Origin: a virus
DNA length: 57,627 nt
IMG/VR virus record: IMGVR_UViG_3300031702_000006
Span: 1-57,627 of that record
Strand: one strand, 5' to 3'
In this document: positions 6,463 through 16,547 of the stretch, in pieces
Layout of the letters: the number at the start of each line of letters is the position of its first letter
Numbering within the stretch: position 1 is the first letter of the stretch
Notes under the pieces: model-generated
Told to the model about the DNA's origin: nothing
What the model saw: the letters and a program-made list of their open reading frames with translations, nothing else
Databases searched by the model: none
Program-made: the position numbers and the translations under genes

Positions 6463-9400
6463 TTAGTTTCTTGTTTTTTTAGATCTTGATTTTGATCTTG
6501 TTCTGTTTCTAGATTTAACCGTAGATTTTACTGACTTTTTAAATTTCTCTTTTTTAATATTCAATTCCCAAGCTGACCATCCTAAGGCCAAAGCTATTCT
6601 TTTATAATATTCAGTTTCTTCATTGCTAGCGTCGACTATATTGGTTATTTTCTTTACAGCTCTATCTAGTGGTACGTTTGTCAAGGCAGATATAACATTT
6701 GCATTAGCTAGATAAGCAGGGTTATCGATGGCCCAACCTTTAGCTCTCATTTCTTGTTTGTTCCAGGAATATGATCTACCAGCAGACTGTAATTTACCTA
6801 TTTTAGATGATATAGGTGGAGATATTTGTAACACTCCTTTAACTACAGCGTCTTGATATTTAGGTGATTTTTTGTCGGCTTCTTTAGCTAATCTTATAGC
6901 TGTATTTTTAACTACAGAAACTATAGCACCTCCAAGTCCAATACCTCGCAATATACTGTCAGACATACCATTTACTATGTTAAAGTATTTTTCGTCTTTC
7001 TTTTTGTCTTCTTCGTCATCATCAAAAGCAAGAGCAAATAATGCTTGCTGTAAAGCAGAGAATAAAAGGTTTTGTGCTACCCCATAGTATATGATCTTAG
7101 ATATGTTTGTTTTAGCATCTCCTCGACCATTCTTAAGGTCGCTAGCAGCTTTTTTAATTAGTCGTGCATATTGTGCTGGCGTATTAGCAAAAGCTAGCAC
7201 TACTCGCCCTAATGGACCAGCTTGTTGTTGGCTAATTTTATCAGGTCTGCTTGACTGTTGAGACTCTTCTGCAATTTCTCTAAAATCTCTAAACGCTTGA
7301 TCTTCAGCTTCAGTCTTTGTTAAACCTTCTTTCTGTAAAGCTTTAATTCTATTTCTATAAAACGAAGCTCCACCCGATGCAATAGCAAAACTATCTGCTA
7401 GTTGTGTTGGCAAGAAACCAGCTTTAAGTATTCCAGCAATTACATTTCTAGCACTATTTCCAGGACCCTTAGCCATATCAGCAATATCAGCTTCATTTAC
7501 ATTTAATTTTAAGCCGCTACGTCTATCTAATAAAAACGGTGAATTAAATAACTTTTTAAAATCACTCCAATATTGAGGTTGATTAGCAAATGCAACTCCA
7601 GCTTTTAATACGTTATTATCACTAAAGTTTATAAAGTTAACAGCTGATATAGTCTGCAATACAGCTGATCTAGTATTAAAAAACATAATAGCACCAACTG
7701 AATTTGTTAACCAGTCTGTAAACCTAGCAGTTAGATTATCAGAACCTGAATTAGTATTTCTACCAGTACTCATTCTTTGAAGCATATTCTCCATAGATTC
7801 TCTATAAGGCTTACCGTAAGCTGCTTCAAGTTTATTGAGATTTGTTTCAGAAAATATTTGATCTACATTTTGCTGCCACACTTCTAGATATTTATCTCTT
7901 TTAACTGTATTTAAAGCTTTTATAAAGTCTGTATCAATAGTTCCAGCAACCCAACCGCCATCAGGAGCAGCATACGCATCTCCTTTACCCATAGCTATTA
8001 ATTGATCTGCAAAAACAGTTAAATCAGCATCATTATTCACATAGTCAACTAATTCTTGTTGATCTTTTTGAGACAATCCAGGCACTGTCATACCTTGTTT
8101 ATTCCAAATAGCAACTCTTACAGCTTGCTCTTTAGTGAAGTCACTATCTTTTATTTTTTTACGTAAGTTTTTAGGTACAATTTTTAAAGCTTTTTTAAGG
8201 CCTTTAAAGTCTTCCATCAATGTAACTCTATCGTTGGCTAAGTTTTCCATTGCTCTTGCAAATGGATTAAGCAAATGAGCTTTATACCAAGCCATTTGAG
8301 CATCTCCAACGTCACCTTTTCCTAAAGTAGAGTATAATAAACCTACAAAGTCTTCAGCAGACGGTGGAATAAAGAAGTTAAATCTACCTTTATTAGCTCC
8401 AGCAACCTCAGCTTTAACTCTAGCATAAGTTTTATCTGATGCAATACCGGTTTTGTTCTCTATAATATCATTAAAATCTTTATCAAGATCTAATGATTTG
8501 CTAAATTTAAGTTCAGATTCTTGGCTATCGTTGTCTATTTCAGACATTTCGCTTAAAACGTTGTTGTTTATGAAATCACCTTTTAATTTAAATTCAGAAG
8601 GTAACATATTATTGTTAGACTTAGAAGCCTTTAATACAGAGTTATTTAAAGCTAAATAATTCTCTCCATACACAACACCTTTATCTTTACCTCCAATCGA
8701 TTCTAAGGTAAACATATTCTTGTATCCTTTAGTTAAAGCATTGAAGTATCTAGTTAAAGGACTCATTCCTAATTTAAACCAAGAAGGCATAGAAGCTTGA
8801 TGAACAATGTTTATTCTTTTGTCCATATCTCTAGGAATCATAGCAACCTGTTGACTTTCTTTCAACACCTCTAAGTCAACACCACCTTCATAGAAGTGCT
8901 TAACCATCTCCTTTAAAGTATAGAGTGATGGTAACATATGCTCAAAAACAGTTGCTGAATCGCTTTTGCCATTATAAAAATACTTAACATAAGCAACGCG
9001 TTTACCTAAAGCACTCATGTTAGATTTTAAAGCCATAAGAGCCATACCAAACTGCAGTTTGTCACCTTTACTTGATATAAAACTAAGATAATCAACCATA
9101 GCATCAAAACCTTCTCCTGCTTCTTTTTTTCTATCACCATACTCAGCTTCTACAGTTTCTCTTTTGAGATTATTTGATTGAGAAAAAGTTTTAATTTTAG
9201 CTTTAAGTTCAGCTTGATTTTTAAATTGTTTTACCCCGTTAATTAAAACGTTAACAGGAACAACTCCAGTTCCGGTTTTTCTATACTTTATTATAATATC
9301 TTTATTTTTTAAAGCTCTGTTTGTAGCTTTAAACCAATCTAAAGATCCAGCATAACCTTGATATCTACCGTCACCTATTTTACCCGCACTAGTGTGATAA

Positions 9401-12400
9401 TCTTTGTGGAATTTTAAAATACTTATAATTCCATCTATATCTCCTAGTTTTTTTATTTGATATAACTGATATTCATGTTGTGTTTTTCTAAATTTATTTA
9501 AAAATTTAGGATCATCAAAAGCACTTCCTGGGTTTATATCAATACCAAGTAAAGCTTTTAATGTTATAGCGCTTAAAGCTTGTTCTATCTGTTCGTTAGT
9601 CACTTCACCAAAATCACTCTCAGTTACAAGTTGTTTTTCTAGATCAACAATAAACTTTTTAGCAGGAGAAGTTAATTCTTTAGCATATTTACCTATAGTT
9701 TCGTCAGACACGCCAGTATCTTCAAGCACATCACTAAGTATTAAGCGCATACTCTTAACGCTGCGGTCGGAAGATACAAATCTCTGTATTATCTCACCTT
9801 GCTCTTGTTTAACTAAGTTAAGTTGTTTTTTAGTTAAATTAGATTTACTAAATTTTAAAGTAGGCTGTTCTTTTGCGGTTTGTTCTGGTTTGTACATTTC
9901 AAAACCAATCTCATCTACAACTCCATCTGATCCGTAATCAAACGTTTCCGCAGTCCAGCCTAATTCTTTAGATAGTTTATCTAATAGAACGTCATAAAGC
10001 TTAACTCTACTAGTTTCACTAGTTAAAGCATTAAAACGAACAGTAGCTATGTTTGGATTTGATTTTATTTCATCAATCACACCATTGTAAATAATACTCA
10101 CAGCTTTAAACTGATCTCCTTTACCTGTTAATTCTTGACTTCCATCTTGATCAAATTCTAATGAATAATCAGTAGGATCAGCATCTTGATCAGCTCCTAA
10201 GTCTCTAGCGTTTAATTGTACATTATATGTCTTATCGCCAATAGTAAAACTGGTATTACGATTCTCAGCTTCATCTATAGACCAATCTAAATCTTGTTTA
10301 GTACTTAGACTAAACTTTAAGGTAGGCGCTCTATCTATTTCTGATAATACTTTAGCTCTTTTAGCTGGTTCTATTTTACCTTCAGTAACTTCAGGAGCAG
10401 CATCTTTAACTAGAGTCTCAACTATTACAGATACTAAACCAGCTTTTCTTTTTTGAGTAAAAAACTTTTTAATTTGTTCTAATGTAGGAGTAGGTAGTTT
10501 TTCGTATACAAAAGCTCCAGACGTTAAGCTTTGATTTTTAGGCAATTTTCCTTGCTCTACAGCCTTTAATATTTCAGCTTTTTTAGTTAATCTTGGAAGT
10601 TGTTTAAAGAATATCTTATCTTCAACTTCTCGTTCTAATTTAACTAAATCTCTTTGAGAAAAATCTTTTAAAATATATTGAGAAGGATCTTTAGGGTTTA
10701 AATACTTATTTATAAATACATCGTCAATAGCTGTTTCTTTTCCTACAATTTTATAAATTTCTTTTTTTAGTCCACTTTCTCTTGCTTTTTTATTTACAAA
10801 AGCAACGAGCTTTTTATCAGGTAGATCTTTTTCTAATATTTCACTTGAAACTTTCTTAGCTAAGTCATATATTTTATCTCCTTGATTTATACCTAATTTT
10901 CCTCTAAGTTTAGACGTAGTTGATTTAATTTTAGTTTCGTCTATAGAAACTTCATCAGCAGCAATACCTTTAGCTTCAGTTACATCATCTGTAAATTCTT
11001 CACCTAGTATTCTTTTAGACGCTTCTATAGCTCTAGCTGGTAAAAACTTATTTATATAAGCAGCCAATGGAACACCAGACTCAGGTTTATATTCTTTAAT
11101 TAAATCTAATATACCACGTTTACCTGTTTCTACTTCGTCAGTAAGTAGCTGTCTGTCAAACCCTGGAGCTTGAGATCTTTTTTCTACTATTTTATTTGTT
11201 ATAGGTTTAAACTGCTCTATAATGTCAAAAGCAGCAGCTTCACCTTGTGTATCATATAGCTCTTGAACTTTAGTCGATGCTTCTTCAGATCTAGAATCTT
11301 TTATAATCTGTTCGTCTGTTTGAATTTTATCAGCAACTAATTTACCTTTAATTCCTTCAGCTGCTTTCACTTGAGCTTTAGTTAATCCTGTAGAGTCTAA
11401 GCTTTTATTATAATCTTTTATAAAATTATAAACATCTTTACCATTGTTAAACTTAACTTTAACTCCTAAAGCTTGAAGCGTTTTACGTATAACGTCACCA
11501 ATTTTAGTAAATACACCTTCATTAAACTTAATGTCTTCTGTTCTAATAGCATCAGAAAACAAAGTTAACACCTCTTCAGCTTGAACAGCTGATGGATCTG
11601 ATTTATACTGTTCTAGTCTTTTAGCAAAATTACTGTCTTTTACCTTGTTAGCATCTATGCTATTTATATATTCTTTTAAAGAATTACCTAAAGCTAATTG
11701 CGTTTCAGGACTATTACTAACGGTCTTAAACAGAAGTGCATGTAAAAACTCGTGAGTAGGCGCAGCTACAGCCATTTCTAAGTTAGCTATTTCTCTATTT
11801 ATGACTATTGTTTGTTTTCCTGTTTTTGAGTTTTGAATTATAAAACCTTGTTGACCAGACGCTTTTTTATCTTGCCCTTGTTCGTTTAAAAATGCTTCAG
11901 TTTCTTCAGTGCTAGCAAACTCCTGAACGTCTAAATCTTTAATGCTTTCAGCAGCTTTTTTAACTTTTTCAATTTCTTGGGTAACTGCTTTAGAACCAAC
12001 GTCTTTTAGACCTTTGTCTATTTCTTTTACTCTATCCGATTGCTCGATAGTTAAATTAGGCTCGCCAATTTGTTTTATTTCGTCTTTCAACTGTTTCTTT
12101 TCTTTCATCAATCGAACAGCTAAAGCTTGATCTTCTGTTGAAAGTCTTAAGGGTTTTATTTGGTTTGAAGCTCCTTGAGTAGTTATAAAATTTTTTTTAA
12201 TTTCATTACCTTGCTCTAATGTTATTTCTCCTTTTTTAACTTTTTTATCAACTTCATAATCAACTATTTCTTGACCATTTTTAAGAGAAGAAATAGCTAT
12301 TTGAGCTTCTTCTGTTGAAGCGTCAGCAGTGAAAGCGTCTGCAGCATTTTCATATTTAGTTTCTCTTATAGCATTTGAAGCAGCAACTTCATCTTGCAAA

Positions 12401-13749
12401 ACTCTAACGTTATTATAAAAGCTTTTTACACTAGTTGCTTTTCCATAAGGACCAATAATTCCTTCTTCAACGATATCTTTAACATCTAGTTCTTGACCAG
12501 AAGCTAACATACCAGATACTTCACCAGTCATACCAACTCCCATTTCAACTCCGCCTGAAGCAACGGCACTTCCTCCTACAGCTGCTATCTTAGTAGCTAG
12601 TCCTCCACCTCCTTTTTTCGCTAGGCTTTTCATTACTTTTTTACCTATTTTACCAGGTAAAAATGCAAGACCAGTTTCTATTGCCGCAACACCTAAACCT
12701 CTTGCGTTTGCTTTAGATATTAATTCATCTATAAAGTCTTCGTTGTCAAATTGCTTTATTATTTTATCTGTAGTAATTTCGCCTTTAATGTTTCCAATAA
12801 GATGTTCTGAAAAGAATAAGTTTTTTTCTAATTGCTTCATAGCACCAAAAGTAGCGCCTTTATATCCAAATCTAAGAAAACCACCAACACCACCTAAGCT
12901 TGAAACTATAGGGGCAGCTGGTCCAGTTAAGGTTCCAGCTAAAGCAGCTGTAGCTGCAGCTGTTCCTCCAGAAGCCAAACCATAACCTAAAGCTTCTTTT
13001 GCTACGCTTGGCACAACTATAGAACTCATTACTGTTGCCATAGATCCCATAGCCATAGGAAAACCAGCCTCTGGATTCATATACAAAGCCTTGGCTAATG
13101 CTACAAAATCATTATCACCTGTTTCTGAAAAAACTTTAAAAGAGTCGTTATAAGCTTTTACTGATTTTAACTCTTTATTATCTTTTATATTTGCATTAGC
13201 AATCATTAAAGCTTTAGCGCTTTCTTCGCTAACTCCTTCATCACTTTCAAATTCTTTCATTAAGTCAGAAGAAGCAATTTGCAAATCTATATTTTCAAGA
13301 CCCTCTAAGAAAGCTCTTGAAGATTGCTCCCATATGCTTTCATCTTTTTCACCATCAACGGTTTTACCTATAATATTCTCTACAGAAACATTTTCTTCAG
13401 ATTTATTCTCTAACTCCTCAAGTCTTTCTTTAGTGAAATTATCTTCTTTAGACATTTGCTTAGAGAACTTATTGTTCTGTAAGGATATTTTTTCATCTCT
13501 AGTTAAAGGAGTTTTGTATTTAGTTTCTTCTAATTCCAAAGAACCATCTTCCGATGGTGATTCCGTAATTTCGGACACTTCGGTTACATCCACAGACATG
13601 TCCTGATCTGTGGGAGTTGTCTTTCCCGCGTATTTATTTTTAAAATCATCTACAACAAATTGTATATCATCTTCAGACTCATTGTTAGAAATCATCTCTT
13701 GAACTATGCCATCTAACTGTTCTCTTTGTTCTTCTGAAAGTTCTGCCAT
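6463..13749 (-). CDS. Giant internal virion / multidomain ejection protein (2428 aa)
   Basis: By size and place, this is the large internal virion protein released with the DNA. Features seen: an acidic N-terminus; Ala/Gly-rich hydrophobic stretches around residues 220-430 that could cross a membrane; THEFLHA near residue 665, a HExxH zincin-like motif; a segment near 860-920 (LDLIKEYKPESGVPLAAYIN) that recalls sigma-factor region 2; three LKFSxS motifs at about 1141, 1295 and 1746 that may mark domain borders; and a very basic C-terminus (SRNRTRSKSRSKK). No DxDGD polymerase signature was found, unlike the giant proteins of gut crAss phages. It overlaps the upstream gene by one base. Exact activities are unproven; it resembles the phage polyvalent proteins. 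Confidence 0.7.
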   Translation of the reverse strand: MAELSEEQREQLDGIVQEMISNNESEDDIQFVVDDFKNKYAGKTTPTDQDMSVDVTEVSEITESPSEDGSLELEETKYKTPLTRDEKISLQNNKFSKQMSKEDNFTKERLEELENKSEENVSVENIIGKTVDGEKDESIWEQSSRAFLEGLENIDLQIASSDLMKEFESDEGVSEESAKALMIANANIKDNKELKSVKAYNDSFKVFSETGDNDFVALAKALYMNPEAGFPMAMGSMATVMSSIVVPSVAKEALGYGLASGGTAAATAALAGTLTGPAAPIVSSLGGVGGFLRFGYKGATFGAMKQLEKNLFFSEHLIGNIKGEITTDKIIKQFDNEDFIDELISKANARGLGVAAIETGLAFLPGKIGKKVMKSLAKKGGGGLATKIAAVGGSAVASGGVEMGVGMTGEVSGMLASGQELDVKDIVEEGIIGPYGKATSVKSFYNNVRVLQDEVAASNAIRETKYENAADAFTADASTEEAQIAISSLKNGQEIVDYEVDKKVKKGEITLEQGNEIKKNFITTQGASNQIKPLRLSTEDQALAVRLMKEKKQLKDEIKQIGEPNLTIEQSDRVKEIDKGLKDVGSKAVTQEIEKVKKAAESIKDLDVQEFASTEETEAFLNEQGQDKKASGQQGFIIQNSKTGKQTIVINREIANLEMAVAAPTHEFLHALLFKTVSNSPETQLALGNSLKEYINSIDANKVKDSNFAKRLEQYKSDPSAVQAEEVLTLFSDAIRTEDIKFNEGVFTKIGDVIRKTLQALGVKVKFNNGKDVYNFIKDYNKSLDSTGLTKAQVKAAEGIKGKLVADKIQTDEQIIKDSRSEEASTKVQELYDTQGEAAAFDIIEQFKPITNKIVEKRSQAPGFDRQLLTDEVETGKRGILDLIKEYKPESGVPLAAYINKFLPARAIEASKRILGEEFTDDVTEAKGIAADEVSIDETKIKSTTSKLRGKLGINQGDKIYDLAKKVSSEILEKDLPDKKLVAFVNKKARESGLKKEIYKIVGKETAIDDVFINKYLNPKDPSQYILKDFSQRDLVKLEREVEDKIFFKQLPRLTKKAEILKAVEQGKLPKNQSLTSGAFVYEKLPTPTLEQIKKFFTQKRKAGLVSVIVETLVKDAAPEVTEGKIEPAKRAKVLSEIDRAPTLKFSLSTKQDLDWSIDEAENRNTSFTIGDKTYNVQLNARDLGADQDADPTDYSLEFDQDGSQELTGKGDQFKAVSIIYNGVIDEIKSNPNIATVRFNALTSETSRVKLYDVLLDKLSKELGWTAETFDYGSDGVVDEIGFEMYKPEQTAKEQPTLKFSKSNLTKKQLNLVKQEQGEIIQRFVSSDRSVKSMRLILSDVLEDTGVSDETIGKYAKELTSPAKKFIVDLEKQLVTESDFGEVTNEQIEQALSAITLKALLGIDINPGSAFDDPKFLNKFRKTQHEYQLYQIKKLGDIDGIISILKFHKDYHTSAGKIGDGRYQGYAGSLDWFKATNRALKNKDIIIKYRKTGTGVVPVNVLINGVKQFKNQAELKAKIKTFSQSNNLKRETVEAEYGDRKKEAGEGFDAMVDYLSFISSKGDKLQFGMALMALKSNMSALGKRVAYVKYFYNGKSDSATVFEHMLPSLYTLKEMVKHFYEGGVDLEVLKESQQVAMIPRDMDKRINIVHQASMPSWFKLGMSPLTRYFNALTKGYKNMFTLESIGGKDKGVVYGENYLALNNSVLKASKSNNNMLPSEFKLKGDFINNNVLSEMSEIDNDSQESELKFSKSLDLDKDFNDIIENKTGIASDKTYARVKAEVAGANKGRFNFFIPPSAEDFVGLLYSTLGKGDVGDAQMAWYKAHLLNPFARAMENLANDRVTLMEDFKGLKKALKIVPKNLRKKIKDSDFTKEQAVRVAIWNKQGMTVPGLSQKDQQELVDYVNNDADLTVFADQLIAMGKGDAYAAPDGGWVAGTIDTDFIKALNTVKRDKYLEVWQQNVDQIFSETNLNKLEAAYGKPYRESMENMLQRMSTGRNTNSGSDNLTARFTDWLTNSVGAIMFFNTRSAVLQTISAVNFINFSDNNVLKAGVAFANQPQYWSDFKKLFNSPFLLDRRSGLKLNVNEADIADMAKGPGNSARNVIAGILKAGFLPTQLADSFAIASGGASFYRNRIKALQKEGLTKTEAEDQAFRDFREIAEESQQSSRPDKISQQQAGPLGRVVLAFANTPAQYARLIKKAASDLKNGRGDAKTNISKIIYYGVAQNLLFSALQQALFALAFDDDEEDKKKDEKYFNIVNGMSDSILRGIGLGGAIVSVVKNTAIRLAKEADKKSPKYQDAVVKGVLQISPPISSKIGKLQSAGRSYSWNKQEMRAKGWAIDNPAYLANANVISALTNVPLDRAVKKITNIVDASNEETEYYKRIALALGWSAWELNIKKEKFKKSVKSTVKSRNRTRSKSRSKKTRN

Positions 13750-15287
13750 TAGTAATTGTATTTTTGTTGAAGTTCTTTTTTAGTATCTGTTCGTGTTTGG
13801 TTTCGAGTACTTGCTTTATTATCTTTAGATATCTTAGTTAATTCTTTTAATATTTTAGATTTTTCAGATGCAGTTCCTAATTTATCATCAAGTTCTTCTC
13901 TAAAAAATCTTTCTATGTCTGAAGGATTTGTTAAATCATATGTATAATTTGACACTTCACCTGACTTATTTACATAGTTAATAGTAAATCCTTTAGCCCC
14001 AGGACTTTCTGACATAGCAAAATCTTCTTCTTCAAAGTATCTACTTAAGAAGCTTTCTGTATCTCCAACTAAATCTTTTACCAATGTATTTACAACTTCT
14101 ATTGTTTTATTCTCTTTTTTATCTACCTTTTTCTCAATTTGCTTTATTCTAGAACCTAGTCTTTTTTTATAGTCTATAACAGTTTTTTGATCTACAATGT
14201 TATAATTAGGTAATTGTTTTCTACCATATTCTAAAACTTGTTTTCTAAAAATTTCAGCATCTTTTGGGGTTATATTGCCATCTAAAGCTCTTTCTAAAGG
14301 CTTTTCATTATTAGGTAATACTTCCATAAAAATCTTGTTAGCTTTATCTGGCCTTTCTAAATAATTATTAACTAAATTGTTTAATTGAGTTGTGGAGGTT
14401 GAGGCTATTAATGCTGAATTTGCAGGTGCTATTTCGGTTCGTCTAAAGCTCCCATCTTCGTCAACACTACCATCTTCAAATATAGTGTTCTCCATGTCTA
14501 AATACTCTTTACTGTATTCTCCGTTTTTTTGTAATATAGCAAAAGTTTTTCCATCTTCTCCTTGTCCAGAATCTGTTGAAAAAATTGAATCTACTTGTCC
14601 TTTTAAATCTGGAACCAAGCCTGGATCGTAAGACAAAGACTTTAAAGCGTCTACAGTTGTTGTTGAATCTCCAAACACACCTCCGGTGTATTGTAAATCC
14701 CAACCACTATTATCTGATCTTCTAACGTAATCTTCACTGCCTCCTCTACCCATACCGCCTCTAACATTCATTCTATTTATGAACTTACTAGTTTGTTCTC
14801 CAGTAATAGACATACCTCCTTGGTCTCCAGGCTTCTTCCATCCTTCTACTCCTTGATTGACCCTATCACCTACATAGGTCCTGTCAGCATCTCCACCTAT
14901 TTTTATTATTTTAACTAAATCAGTGTATAGTTTTTGAAGTTCAGACGCTTCGTTAAGAGCAGCTTGCTGTAATTCTTGTGTTTTTGCAGTTTTAATCTTA
15001 CTAGTAGCTTTAGCCATGTCGTTTATCAAATCTTTTCCAGCCTTAAAAAGACTTGGATTGTTCATTCCATTTGAATTAGCGGCTTTAGCAAACTCTTCTT
15101 GATTGTTTAAAATGTAATCAGCTTCTTGAGCAAATAGCTGTTGCATTCTTTTTTGCTCTGTATTTTTTTCTGCTTCTTTTTTTTCTTGCTTTTTTAGGTA
15201 TTGATTGCTCAATGTGTTTATAGCATTAGTCCATATTTTACCGGACTCTCTATCTATTACCGCTAATGGATTTTCGTATGTGCTCAT
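13749..15287 (-). CDS. Internal virion protein (512 aa, helical)
   Basis: A hydrophilic, largely helical protein with a long charged coiled-coil-like segment at residues 27-60 (NQYLKKQEKKEAEKNTEQKR), a Gly-rich middle (RGGMGRGGSED) and a basic C-terminus (RTDTKKELQQKYNY). I recognise no catalytic motif. It sits between a T7 gp14-like gene and the giant protein, the position held by gp15-like core proteins in podoviruses. I therefore infer a virion core or ejection role. Its stop overlaps the next start by one base. Confidence 0.6.
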   Translation of the reverse strand: MSTYENPLAVIDRESGKIWTNAINTLSNQYLKKQEKKEAEKNTEQKRMQQLFAQEADYILNNQEEFAKAANSNGMNNPSLFKAGKDLINDMAKATSKIKTAKTQELQQAALNEASELQKLYTDLVKIIKIGGDADRTYVGDRVNQGVEGWKKPGDQGGMSITGEQTSKFINRMNVRGGMGRGGSEDYVRRSDNSGWDLQYTGGVFGDSTTTVDALKSLSYDPGLVPDLKGQVDSIFSTDSGQGEDGKTFAILQKNGEYSKEYLDMENTIFEDGSVDEDGSFRRTEIAPANSALIASTSTTQLNNLVNNYLERPDKANKIFMEVLPNNEKPLERALDGNITPKDAEIFRKQVLEYGRKQLPNYNIVDQKTVIDYKKRLGSRIKQIEKKVDKKENKTIEVVNTLVKDLVGDTESFLSRYFEEEDFAMSESPGAKGFTINYVNKSGEVSNYTYDLTNPSDIERFFREELDDKLGTASEKSKILKELTKISKDNKASTRNQTRTDTKKELQQKYNY

Positions 15288-15299
15288 TTATTTTTATTT

Positions 15300-16106
15300 T
15301 TAATTTCCTCCTTCGTCAGAAAATCTACTATAGTAATTTGTTGAATTTGTTGCATCAGTTGAAGTATTTTTAGGTTGAGGAACAGGAGTAGATTTGGTTT
15401 TATTATTCGATCCAAAGTCAATATTACCAAAGGCAGTTAAACCAGCAGCTACAGCAGAAGATTGTCTCTGTCTAGCAACCATTTGAGATTGCTGTTGCCC
15501 TGTTATCTGTGCTTGAAGTCTGTTTAATTCCTGCATATCTCTAGTTTCTTGTTCTCCATAAACAAACTCTTTACCTGAAACATCAGCTTGTTGAAGTCTT
15601 TGTGCTTCACCAAACGCAACACCTTGCTGTCTTTTAGCTTCATTCATTTTGTTGTTTATTAGATTTTCTTGGCCTTGAGCGCGTAATTGATTATTATTAA
15701 CTTCTTGTCTCTGTATGTCATTTGCAATACCTTTTTTACTCTCTAAAGCCATTCTAGCTAAAGCAGTTGCGCCCCCAGCGCTAGCCCCACTTGCTCTTAA
15801 AGTGTCTAATGTATTAGCTAATGCTATATCTGTTTCTTCTGCTTGCATTTCCGCTGCTCCAGTGGCAACGCCTAAAGAATCAAATGGGTTGCTAAGCATA
15901 GAACTTAAATCAGAAACCATGTCAGATAAATTAGTAACATCCGCGTAAGGATTTATTATTGGTTGTCTTTTTAAGTCTTTCATTTCTTTTTTCAAATCAG
16001 CTTCTCTAGCTGCCGCTTTGTTAGCTTGGCGCTCTGCGAATGCTAATTCTAGCCCTGTAACCGCAACCATTGCTCCGGCCTGTGCGTATCCACTTCCGTC
16101 TCCCAT
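15300..16106 (-). CDS. Internal virion protein, gp14-like (268 aa)
   Basis: Ala- and Gln-rich helical protein: a hydrophobic N-terminal helix (YAQAGAMVAVTGLELAFAE), then AERQANKAAAREADLKKEMK, and long Gln-rich helices (about 125-215). This profile is typical of T7 gp14-type ejection proteins, which insert in the outer membrane. It is followed by the other two internal proteins and preceded by a small GNAT-like gene, as T7 gp13-gp16 are ordered. The match is by composition and position, not by a diagnostic motif. Confidence 0.6.
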   Translation of the reverse strand: MGDGSGYAQAGAMVAVTGLELAFAERQANKAAAREADLKKEMKDLKRQPIINPYADVTNLSDMVSDLSSMLSNPFDSLGVATGAAEMQAEETDIALANTLDTLRASGASAGGATALARMALESKKGIANDIQRQEVNNNQLRAQGQENLINNKMNEAKRQQGVAFGEAQRLQQADVSGKEFVYGEQETRDMQELNRLQAQITGQQQSQMVARQRQSSAVAAGLTAFGNIDFGSNNKTKSTPVPQPKNTSTDATNSTNYYSRFSDEGGN

Positions 16107-16112
16107 AATTCT

Positions 16113-16532
16113 TTATTTTAATATTTTTATATAATAATCTTCATCATATTGTTTAATGTCTACCCAGTTGTTTGATTTCAAAAAACTTTTATAATCTTCA
16201 GGATTAGCTGTAGTTATCAAAACCCCTATTTTTAATTTTTTACAATAAAAATCTACAGCCTCGTATAGAAAACTTAAACCACCTTTAGCATGAGTTTTAT
16301 CTTTATTAGCTAAAGGAAAAAGTGTAAATCCAATATGATCCGCTACAAATAAAGAAACACAAAAAACATCTACTCCATTCTCTTTTAGCACAAAAATATC
16401 ATATGGCATGACCACCCTTGGCCACGTTCCAAACTCTTGAGCTTTAGCCCATTTTTGCATTGTTTCAAAAAAATCAGTAGCATTGTCTAATCTTGCTTCC
16501 CATTTTTTTTCTTTATTTGTTTTTAATATCAT
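16113..16532 (-). CDS. GNAT-like small protein, possible gp13 counterpart
   Basis: A 139-residue alpha/beta protein. The order of strands and helices, with GGLSFLYEAVDFYCKKLKIG in the middle and LKSNNWVDIKQYDED at the end, recalls GNAT acetyltransferases (the end resembles the common 'GF..' region of the fold). The acetyl-CoA loop (Q/R-x2-G-x-G/A) is not clear, so the enzyme may be inactive. T7 gp13, of the same length and place, has been likened to this fold. The gene has an (AAATT)n leader just before its ATG. Confidence 0.5.
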   Translation of the reverse strand: MILKTNKEKKWEARLDNATDFFETMQKWAKAQEFGTWPRVVMPYDIFVLKENGVDVFCVSLFVADHIGFTLFPLANKDKTHAKGGLSFLYEAVDFYCKKLKIGVLITTANPEDYKSFLKSNNWVDIKQYDEDYYIKILK

Positions 16533-16547
16533 TTAATTTAATTTAAT

